The notes under the pieces were generated by a model. It searched no databases. It was given only the letters and a program-made list of their open reading frames with translations, and was not told where the DNA came from. The position numbers and the translations under genes are program-made. This document shows, piece after piece, positions 11,233-23,200 of a DNA stretch of 26,483 nt (the first letter of the stretch is position 1; the number at the start of each line of letters is the position of its first letter). This DNA is from Rodentolepis nana (taxonomy: Eukaryota; Platyhelminthes; Cestoda; Cyclophyllidea; Hymenolepididae), in assembly GCA_900617975.1 (NCBI GenBank), contig UZAE01013044.1, forward strand, positions 1 through 26,483. Reading direction: 5' to 3'.

Positions 11233-14200
11233 GTAATTTTTAAGTCTTATTTTAATCCTTTAGGTGTTCTTCTTCCCCATTTTTCATGTGAACCTTTAAG
11301 TCATCCTCGTGGTTTAATGTAGGTTATTTGCCAATTTCTTAACGAAATATAGTATTGATGACATCGACAGTAATAAACTCAGTGACGTCGATAGTGACGA
11401 AGTCAGGCGTAAGTTTATCTAAATATTACTTGTTTTATAAATTCATTTATAAAATGTTTATTCTTTTATAGCGGGAGAGCGAATCTTACTTGAAGTCAAG
11501 AAAAGGCCACCACCAAATGTGCCAATTAAAAAGGCTAACCCTGTAAAATCGGTTTCTTTAACCCATCAGAAACTGAAGAATATCAAGAAAGTACCCTCTA
11601 TTCCACCGGTAACCACTCCTAAACCCGAAGTTAAGAAAGCCCCTATTAAATTGAATCCCGTTCATTTGAAGCGCAATCCCCAACCAGTGGTTCCTAAACC
11701 TGTCAAGGTGGTAAAGAAGGTCGCAGAGAGGAAGTTGGTTCCGACTTATGATGATCATGATTGCGATGGAATTCCTGATGATGTGGATGATGATGTTGAC
11801 AACGATGGACTTTTGGATCGAACTCAAGATTCGGATTGGGATGGTCTACTCAATCATGTTGATGATGACGATGACAATGATGGTGAGTCCTAATTTCTCA
11901 TATTTTGTCTAAATTAATATGGGCTTACTTCAATTGAATTTTAAACTGAAATTCATATTAACAAAGGAGAGCTATGTATTATACCAGCTCAAGGATTTTT
12001 CCCACATAATACTTTTAATTTTCCAAATTTTGGTGTTAAGGACTTTTATAGATATTTACCTAGTGATTATTGTTCTTTGGCTTTCTTTATGTGCCGAATT
12101 TTCTTATACTTTAATATTAATTTAAGAATCTTTTTTGAGATAATCTCTAATTTTCTTGAATGGCACTTCTAGTTATTAATTCTTACTTTAGTTTGATGTT
12201 TTTCAGAAATTGATCATCATTTTTACTTTACTTTTATTTAATATCGATTGTCTAGCTCTTTCTTTATTTCTTCTTATGTTTTATAAAATACTTAAATATT
12301 CCGTAAAAATAAGCAATAACACTGAAATAGTTTTCTAACTGGTTTTTTATCGATTCTCCTCCTAGGCATCGTATTGTTAAAAAAATTTGAAAATGGTTCG
12401 AAAGTAATTGCTGAGCTTATTAGCGATTCACTTTTCTCACGATATTGATAGTAATGATTTACGAAATATGTATGAAATATATTCACTATTTATCAAAGTC
12501 TCAACCTCCAGCACTGATAATTATTTTTTTTCAATTTGATTACTGTGACAGGTAGTCCTCACGCCAACTTATGAATAACGTTGTTTGAAACTAGGCTTAA
12601 TCAGGTCAGAAAATGACTTGTTTTTTTGCTCTTGATATTCCTTAGGTATTCCATATTTTTTGCAAGGTCATCTCTAGTGCCATTGCATAAAAATTGACCA
12701 AATATTTTGTTATTGCAATCAATTTTCGAGCTACTTTCTTCGAAGATATTGACGCTATTTGTTTATTTTAGAAATTAGACAATGTAGCGTCGATGTTGCT
12801 GAGTTAGATTTTGATATAATTCATAATAATAGTAATGAAATAATAAATATGCACTCGTATGTTTTAGCAAAATTAATTTTTTTTTCAAATTTTTTTCAGG
12901 AATTCCCGATAAGGAGGATGAAGATTCTAATGGTGATGGAATTCCTGATTGTCGTCTAGATACTACTGATCATAAGATGAAATTGCGTTTCGGAAACAAG
13001 CAAAAAGTACTTGATAGTGACATGGACGGTATTCCAGACGACGTAGATCTTGACGATGACAACAATGGGATTCCAGACATGCTAGAGGATCGAAACGGTG
13101 ATCAAATTCCAGATTTCCTGGAACCTGTCATCGATGAGTGTACGTTGTCGGTGTTTTTTTGACAGTGCACAAATACTACCTTTGCATTTATCAGTATTGT
13201 GCTATTTTTATGCATTATTTATTTACTTATTTACCTTTGTTGTGCATTTATTCGTCTATCTATCTACCTCTCGTACATTCACCTCATTCAAACACTCGTC
13301 ATACGCATTTGCTTGCATTGCTACGAATTTTGCAGATTTGAAATGCAACCCTGGAGAGAAATGCAGTAAGTTGAACCTTTCTCTTTTGAAATGGCATCCT
13401 CTTGTCTTCCACCTTTGTCTGTGTCTGACTAGACACCCTTAGCGTCCGATCTTAGCCGTTTGTTCCCACGAGTCGATACCTCTTTCTCTCCCATTCTCTG
13501 GAGCATGGATAAAGAACCACGGTTTTGTCCGCTTAAATCAAGCATGACTTTTCTTTCCTGGGCAGTTAATAACACTAGTCTGAGCTTGAACTTCCAACGG
13601 CATGAACTAGATATTTTTTCAAATTTTTGCAAATTATAGATCATTTTCAAATTTTCCGTTGGATTCGTTTATCAGCAGCAAATGTTTCGACGAAATTGAA
13701 TTCATTCACGTTGGGTTTGTGGCACTAAATTTTACCCAAAAATCTTAATTCAAAATTGAGCAAATAGTATCTGATTTTTAAATATTTACTTTAAATAAAA
13801 TATCATAGGTTAAATTGTTGAATTAAAGTCCATTTTTTAACTCCTAATTCTTAGATAACTATCGAAATTAGTTGAATTTTTGCTTGGTGCCTGGATATCC
13901 TGTTTGTTCATTCCGTGTTGAACATTATTTCGCACTCTGGTGTATCGAACGTGCAACAATTTGATCACGCATAACATGGGCTATTTTTGTTTCCCCTACG
14001 TGCAACTCCCATTGGTCGATGCGCATGGCCCTCTGTCATATCGATTTTTGCACTTCTTTCACCCCCAACCAATCGGGTACGTGACGCCGGGACGTATACG
14101 CGTGCGTCCGTACTGCCCGAAGTTACGTGTGTCTGTGGAGAGACACCACGTGCGTAAAGGAATTCGTCCTAACAATTCTGGATTGTCGTCAGCCAACTAC

Positions 14201-17200
14201 TGAGGGCTAGGCACCTTTAAAGCAAATATTTCCATTGTGCAACGAACAGTCATTAATTGTCTAAAGAGAAGTCATTTTGGTTTGGGTGAAATACCCAATT
14301 GCCCATATAGTAAAGTGGAAATTGAACACACTTTTGTTAATGCTAGACTTCGTTTGTTGGATGAATAAAAAGCTATAAGAAATTTAGATGGGGCAGGTAT
14401 CAGACAGCTTCTAAATTGATGTAATAGTTAAGTTATGTATCAGCATATGGGACCAAATAATTTAAAACGCTTTTCGAAGTCATTTTGCTTTGTAAAATTT
14501 CAAGTATATTATTTTGAATAATTATTTTGTTGATTGCTTAATTTTATTATGAAATAAATTTAAATTGATCTATTAAAATCGATTATGAATAGGACGAAAA
14601 AATTATTATCCAATTTTATTTACCTAAATTTTCTTGGATGAATTTTAATGAATACCTATGAATAATGATAATGCAATAACAATTCCACTCATTTGAACCA
14701 ATAAATTAATTACAAAAATTTTTATGTTCAATTTTGAATCTTTTTTAGAAGGGAGAAAATGGTAGTTAAGATGAATGATTCTGGACCTTTTCGTGCGAAG
14801 GGTTCATTTTGTAAACGATTAAACCACATTTCTCCAACCCTCGTTAAATGCAAAATTGTGCTTTATATCTCAACCGCAAATGTCAAGTGGATAACCTTTT
14901 CACGTGATTGTTGCTGGAATTGAAGCAGCGCCTTTCAGAGAGAATTCGGTCAAATTCCCTGAAATCAGCCACTAAAGCATGCAGCACCATAATGAACTTT
15001 CAAAAAAGATACTGATATGAAATCATTGATTGTGATAATAGGAATTGATTGATAATAGGGCCTCTTCCCCTCACAGCTGCATGTTAGCGAATCTTCCAGA
15101 TCAGGAAGTATAGACACCTTGTTTATTGAGGTATGCCTTTTCATTTGGTTTAGTACGAACTCTGGACGATGTTGTGCGTTTGAACAAGATGATGGCCGCT
15201 GTAGGATGGAGCGATCGTGATTGCGATGGAATTCCTGACCACTTGGATCCTGATGATGATAACGACGGTTACTTCGACAAGAAACAGGTATTCCCTCTTA
15301 CTATTTAATCTTTTCATTTTGCACATCACACTAATGCAAGCGAAAATGATGACAAAAATTTCATAATCAAAGCGTCGAACAAAACCACTTGTTTTACCTT
15401 AAAAAATTAACTTTTTTCACGTATTCTTCATGTTTTTTTACGGAAAGGGGTATTATAGCGAGTAAGGGTGGTAAAGTTGGACTAATGTGAATTTAAATTC
15501 GGTGACACTGAGCTACCTTTTTTTCATGAAATGATTCAATGGCCTTCAAAGTCGAATTCTCTTTCAATGCCTACTTCCTCAATGTTCAGAGTCTATTGGC
15601 TATTTGCATTTATTGAGAGATTACTTACATCACTTTGGCATACATATGTTTTCTCATGCAATTGGGATCTGTTTTACAATCACTGTATCCATAAACTACC
15701 CGGAGATCAACCTTTTTTTAGCAATTATGCTATCCTTGTGGATTTGCATTACATTGGTCTCTTTCTTTAAGTCAGGGTTACACCAACCTATTTGCGTGTC
15801 TTCGTGCTGGAAAGACGCGCCTGTTTCTTTGTACTTTTGTTAATGGAAAAAGAGGGGAGGGGGGGGGGAACATTGAGGCACAATGGGAGAGTTAACAATT
15901 GTTTTTCACACCATCTTCTTCAATTCGAGCAAGGAGTCGCTTTGTTGTACAGGCGATTGCACCCATGAGTCCTCGTTATTGACGCCTTCACCCCTCTCCA
16001 CCCCCCAAATCCTCCAAGAGTTCAATATCCAAATTGCACCAGTTTTCTCTCAAAACATCTGTTTGGCACCTGCAAGCAATTGGGTCAGGCAAACATCTTC
16101 ACCTTTTTTAAGCTGTTTCAAGAAAAAGTCCTTTCAAGGAACCGTTTCTGGTAGTCCTCTCTCTATATACATCTCTCTCTCTCTGTGTTCCGTGCAGAAT
16201 TCCCGAGAATGACATTTTACTAAGAGAGTATGTCCTGAAGTCAGTACTTTCAACTAAGTAACATTCGGGCAACACTTGTAAAATAAGGTCAGAGGGAAGT
16301 TTTCTTTGGATTTTATGACTTTATAAGTTTTTTTGGAGGGGGGGGGGGTCAGTTGGTGGGGCCTCTCTAGGTCCCTCCTAATTTTACTGGTCTCCGGTCT
16401 CTTGAATCTCACAGTTTGCCCCCCTTCAAAGTAGATGCCATCATAGACTTGAGTAGCTTTATCGAGTTAAGTAAAAAGTTGGGCACCAAACTTTGCGCAT
16501 AGCTTCCAACTGCGGTTTCAACTTCTTTGTTCTCTGTAAGAATTCCTCGCGTCGCATCTTGGCCTGAAGGCGAAAGAGTGAATTCTGAAGGTGATCTAGT
16601 GATTTCAGTATTTTTCATCAACTATCTTTCACCTTTCAATGCAGCTCAACTGGACGATGGCGGAAAGCAGGCTCTTAAATCGACCAATTTTAAAATCTCA
16701 GGTGGTGTCATCACTCAAAGGTGACAATATGACCCCTACTAACATAGGTTTAAACTATCGGGGCCCATCAGAATTTTCGCCTTGAGTAGATTGAATATGC
16801 ACGGGTCAAGGTGGTTTGATTTAACCTCAATAAAAAGCCAACAACTCAGAGGCAAGAGTACAAAAGTTTGACATGAGTGAATGATTTTTCTGTCACTTAG
16901 GATGGAAGGCGGTGAGTGTCCATGCTAACTGACCAATAGGAGGTGGGAAGAAACTCGGGCCTGTATCGAGAAGTTGAAAATCATTTGGCAAGATCAACAG
17001 GGCGATACGCTTGCTATTTAAGTTAAGAAGAACCAATTCAACAAAGAAGACATCCGGTTCAATATCTCCACTTTCCACTTTAGATTATGGAGTCTGTGAA
17101 ATTTTTGTCGCCATTTTTTGGGATTCTGCTCCATTCCTGCAAGCATTTTAATTCATCTTCGTTCTACTGAAGGCACCGCATCATTTTATAATAAATAGTG

Positions 17201-20200
17201 ATAAAATTCGAGTATGTAGTCTTGAGTAAATTGAATTAAGCCTAATGAACATTCGGTGAATTTATTTAATTATTTGCAATTGCAAATTGTGAGCTGGCCA
17301 GATGGCAACTTTTAAGTATATGAAACAATTTGCTAGATTATCTGATGGGAGTGTTAATGAGGTGGTTTCACATTTGAAATTAAAGTTAAATTAAGAAAAA
17401 AATATAATTTTATTTCTCGATCTGCTTAATATGAAGTTCACTGCGTCACATTACTCTTGAAGGCCAAGTTAGCTGCAAAGCCCTCATATTTATTAATAAT
17501 TAAAATATTGTCACTAGTTTTATCTATTTTTTTCTCCCTTATTTACCTTTATGTAATGTTAAAATGTATATTTAGGCGTGGTTAAAAAAGCAACTTAATT
17601 CTCTAGTTGCAATTTTAGTCAAGGTCATAGCTAAGGTACCTAGAACATTACGACTAGGTGCATTCGAATATGCCAAGTGGACATATTTCATTGACTTCAA
17701 GACAAGTTTGGGCCAAGCCAAGGTCACTTATTTTGATCAGCGCCCTCTCTCTCTCTCGCTCTCTCCACTGACCTCAACTCGGTAATTACCGTCGTTACCA
17801 ATCCGTGGTCAGTGCCAATCTGATACGCATCGATTTAGCCCGGTAGTACACACACGCCACTACATAAATGGAAGACACCCAGTTGGCTTAACTAACGCAA
17901 AATAAATGAAAACAAGTATAGAGGAAAACCAAGAGGGCTGTTTTGGTTTAATTGAGTAATTTATTATCTAAATGATTTAAAGCCCAAATTTGACAACTTG
18001 ATCTCTATTTTGCCGGATGCGTTCGTGTTTGGGAAAATTTTTGAAGCATATCGACAGACTGCTATTATTTATTTCCATGGGAGTTCATAGAAATGTCTGG
18101 TACTTTTAATGATGGGTGGCATGTCTGAAAGAGAATACGTCAAATTGATGTAATTATTGAAATCATGTTTAAATCGTGAAACGTTTTTTAGCCAATCAAA
18201 GTGCAGGCGATGTGTACTCTCCTGGTGTTCAAACTCCATGATTTGATTGTCACATTTTTTAGATGAGATTATACCTCCTCCATTCCCCCGACTTATCTTT
18301 TTATAATCAAATTTTCTCTTCATATTTTTAAAACAAATTTGAACTAATTCTTTTCCGAATTTCATCTCCATTTCCCATTACCTTCTAGACGCGAACTTCA
18401 AAACTTATTCAGTTGCTGCAAAAATGCAGTAGTTATTTCCATGACAAAAAGTATATCAATCCTGAATAGCGCATAAACACTACCATTTTGATGTCTGAAC
18501 ACATCAAACTGAAGATTGGGCTCATTTTCATGAAATTTGCACATATGGGTGTCAAATTTAAAAATAACTTTAAAAATAGCTTTCAATTTTGAACTGAAAA
18601 TGAATGCTTTATAATTTCGACACGTAAGGATGTCATTTTTGAAATTCTTGATGGTAGATTTTTTGTTCAAGTTCATTGGAGTACAGTATTGTTCGGCCAT
18701 AAAACGCTAGATGGACGCGCCTTTAGAACTCTAATATTTGAATGAGATGCATTCGAATGACGAGTTAGTTATCATCTCTGCTTTGATGAAATATCGACAA
18801 TTAGTTAATATCAGTTATTTTCTTATTTCAGGATAGTGATCGTGATGGTATTCTCAATGAATACGATGATGATGACGACAATGATGGAATTCCTGACATT
18901 GAAGATTTGGATGCTAATGGAGATGGCATTCCTGACTGTGTTATCCAGGTAATTATAATCATATTCACCACATCTTTGAAATTTCAATTTCCATAGGCAA
19001 ACTGTACAAATAGTTAGGCTGGCATTACAAATTCACCAATAGCTGTTTAGAAATCTTAGGCAACGCGGTTGAATAATTTTTGACATATCTGTTTTGGAAA
19101 TAGCATATCACTGACAACAAGGCGCTAATTTGCTTCCATTTTAGTGTTCTAGAAGCGTGGCGTCTGATTTATTTACACATGAAATAACAACCGGAAAAAA
19201 ATTATTTCTCCACATAATTGAAGGGAAAAACTTCTGATTGGTTATTTTAATTACTGGAATTTCATTGAAATGCACTATGTAATGTAAATTCCAAGTATGA
19301 ACCCCTGTTATTTATGAGTTAAAGGGCACTGTTGATATGGACTTCTCTATTAAGAGACTTATTTTTTGTTTCTTTTAAGAGTATAGGTATTTTGCCCTAT
19401 TTGCAATTAGAATAATTAGAATGTATTTATCGATTTTTGGCATTTGAATCGTTTGTGTTGGAAGCTTTCATTGTTGGGGCAAAATTGAATGAAAGAGTGT
19501 AGTGACCTTCAAGGCCATTGAGGATAGAATAATTGATCAAGAAGCGTTCAGCGGTGCTGCGGAGGGAGACGGTGTGACTGAGCATCTTTGGTCAACCGCT
19601 CTTATAACTTTGGCTTAGTGATTTATCCTATAAACTGGCAGCTGCTAACTTTGCCTTTTACTTCTTTGTTAGCAATGAGTATGGCGACTCATTCCTCCCA
19701 TTTCCTGGTTAGCATTGTTCCATCATCTCCTAAATGAGCCGAATAGTTCGGGTTCAAAGTTAAGACTTCAAGTCTTGTTTAAACATTTAGGTCTCAGGTT
19801 GAGATATATTTTCAAATTGTGTGTGTGCAATTATATCCAATTGTAGGATTCAGACGGTGATGGCATTCCTGATCATATTGACACCGATGACGATAACGAC
19901 GGGATTCCTGATCTGAAGGATCCAAATCACAAATTCTTCAATTTCTTCCGCGATAGTGACAATGTGAGTTTGCTTTTCAATTAAATCATGATACTCTTTT
20001 ATTACTGGGTCTAAAGAAAAGTGCCGAGAGGTGTTCACCCATGAATTAACCCAAGACGACCATTTTGCGAATGCATTACCAAACCACATATTTATTTTTA
20101 TTTCACATTTTGTTTTATTTATTGCCCTGAGGTAGACACGCACTCACACACGCACGCATTAACATATGTTCATTTTATTTTTTTCTTGTTACGTGACTTT

Positions 20201-23200
20201 TTCAGGATATTCAGTGGAAACTTTTGCTTTCATGATGGAGAATCTGGATCTTCATTCGTCCCTTTTACCCCAAAATTTTGTAGATTGCCTACTTTCGTAT
20301 AAAATTTCATACCTGAATTTGGATCGGAGTCTCCTGTCTCATTGTATGGACAACAGAACTTTTACTTCTAAGAATTTTAGTCCTTTACAGTGCAAAATAA
20401 TGAAAATAAATTAATAATTAAAAATACCGTTTTTCTGTGGCTCAAGTCACTTCCAATTCCTTGTAATAACATTAACGACCTTCCCCTATTTCTACTGATT
20501 TATTTAAAAACAAAATTATCCTTCGAATTTACAAGATTTCTGTTTCCTCAATTGGAAAAAAATATGTGCACTACCACATTTGCAGATTTTAATTTGATGC
20601 AAATTTAAAAAAAACTATTTAAAATAGAATATTGGTAAATGGCGTTTCACTTTTCGAAGTCTCATTTGGGGAAAAATAATGCAATTTGGATTTATTCACA
20701 TTAATTTCCAATAAAAATGAAGCCAACTGCCACCCCCCTTTGATATCATTTTGACCTGTTCAATTTAGCATTTGATGAAAGATAAGTTGTTCTTATTTTT
20801 GGGGGGAGCTTAAATGTCAGATCATTCGTTTTGCCATTCTCGATGGTATTCCAGATTTGGGGAACAGTTTAGTTGGTGGTGAAAGAAATTGCACCCTCTA
20901 GAGACGCTTTTATTAAGCCGATTAAACAGCTATAGCATAATTGTGGTTCTCCTCCCAATTCAGAGCCATTGAGTTGGGTAATTAACGGTAGCCAGCTGAG
21001 AAGAAGTTTTAATCAATAATTTATTGATTTTCTAAATGAGATCCACAGTTCACTCCCTACCTCCAATTTTTACACATTCTTGTTTATTGTAATGATTTTC
21101 AGAATTACAACCTTTAATAAAGAATAAAATGTGCTACTAACCTTCCTATTTTTCCAAATTCTTTGCGCAGACAAAATCAAAATTGTTCTTTAATTTTTTT
21201 GATTATCTGAGTTTTACTTTTTCTCGAAATTGCAGGAGAAAAGTTGTAAATAATTGATTAATAAATGATTATGGAAATGCAATCGTGGTAACATTCTTAT
21301 TTTCTCCTTTTATTTTTTTATTTTACTTTAAATTATTTATTTGCTAGCCTTAAATGAGCTTTTTTTCAAAACAATTCACTAAGATCATTTCATCCACTTT
21401 TTTTCCGTGAAGAAATTGGGAGTCATAAATTAAATTGGCGGCAAAATTTATATGCCCAGATAAACATTTGCCGTTAAGACATGTTCCGCATCATATAAAA
21501 AGAGCTTCCTTTTTGATAAATGTTCTTGGGGGTTGGGGGGGGGGTCAGTTGGTTTTATCTAAATAAAAGTTTTTTTTCAAAATTTTTTGCCTCTCAATTT
21601 AAATTTCAAACGATAAGACACCTGGAGTAAATGCAATCATTTTTGCTCACCTGGATGTGTAGTTCCCTGTTCATTAAAATAAATGCGGACTTTTGTGGGA
21701 GTGTTTTCATGGATGAATGTTCTATAGTGCTTCTCGTTTGACGAAGTTTAGAATCAATGTAAAATAACTTAGTCCTTCGAAGGTGGATGCATGCTAATGT
21801 TTTCAGAGTATCGATTTATTCTGATTATTACATTTATAGGACGGAATTCCAGACATTCTTGACAAAGACGATGATAACGATGGAATTCCTGATCATTTGG
21901 ATAGTGACGGGGTGAGAGGACTTGGAATCGATTCTGACGGTGATGGGTTCCCTGACGCGATCGACGATGACATGAACGACGATGGAATTCCAGACCATCT
22001 TCAGGATCACGATTGTGATGGTATTCCAGACATCATTGACCCTGATGATGATAACGATGGGTACTTCGATAATAAACAGGTTAGTCTACTTCCCGAAACA
22101 TTTAATTTAATCACTCCTGAGAGTTTAAATGACGTCCTCACCACGGTATGAATGTTGAACCGAAACCAAAGAAATTTCTAAATCTAAATTTGTTAGCAGA
22201 CTATGCTTCTGATTGATCACAAATGTATCCTGTTGGTTTCTGGATGCTGACGAAATTCCTTCCTTTAGTTTCGAAAGAATACTAATACAAGTAAGGAAAT
22301 AGAGGTACGGCCAAGTAATCGATTTAAATACATTTCTTCATCATCGCTACTTTAGGCTACCGTAATTAAATTTATAAAATGGCAAAAATGTTCACAATAA
22401 CAGTGAGATTTTAACACTTGCCATTGTCTTCCTTTTAGGACAGTGATAACGATGGCATCCTCAATGAATGGGACGACGATGACGATAATGATGGAATTCC
22501 AGGTATAACTTAGAATTAAGTATAAATTAAATTTGATTCCTGCCACGTTTAACGTTTAGTGTGTGGTGAAAACGCGTAAGGTTAAAACGCAGAATAATCG
22601 TGAAATGACGTTCACATAGTGTGAGGGAGGATAATCGAACATCCTTCCTGCAATCGAGAGAGAAAGTCGTAATTCTTACCTTGTTTGTCTACTCACTTGG
22701 CTTCCCGCCACTTGCATCCGCGTGAAGTTATTGGTCAACCAGGCAGCCAATCATTTCTCATCTCTTCATGTCAAATGTGTCATATGTTTTGTTGAATAGG
22801 AAAGCAGTCGATTGAGCTAAAAGTCCTTCCTTTTCCGCTACCCCGAATCTGATTGGCCCTGCCCTTAAAATGGAGCAGCTGAGGAGTTATAGAATACGTG
22901 AAGCCTATTTACGGTTCAATTACTACATGACCGATATTACAGACGATGACTGAACTAAATAAGCCATTATTCATTTTTTCGATAGGATTCAGTAGAGGTT
23001 AGAATTTTTATAAATTAGTGAATTAATTAATTCTTAGTTTAGTTCTACGGGGGAGTTTGTACTCGAAGCAGGGGCATAAACTCTCCATTTCTTGCAATGA
23101 TGGCTTTGAAGTCGAGGATCAACCAGGAAAGTGTTGGTCTAAAATTAATGCAACCGATATAATTTCTGCACTGTCTTTCCATATCCTCCTTTTCTTGCAA

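Noticed and set aside
11558..11827. Antisense ORF opposite exon 4, and the similar one at 24402-24662
   Set aside because: Reverse reading of GAT/GAC-rich repeats gives long Ile/Val runs; these are shadows of the sense repeat exons.
13940..14203. 87-codon ORF in the CpG-rich patch
   Set aside because: No recognisable domain; the base composition patch itself is reported instead.
15604..15843. Hydrophobic ORF resembling membrane segments
   Set aside because: T-rich intronic DNA naturally gives Phe/Leu/Ile-rich frames; no splice support or family resemblance.
18069..18700. Two adjacent antisense 100-codon ORFs in intron 7
   Set aside because: They are in different frames, have no recognisable motif, and a few 100-codon open frames are expected by chance in this much AT-rich DNA.
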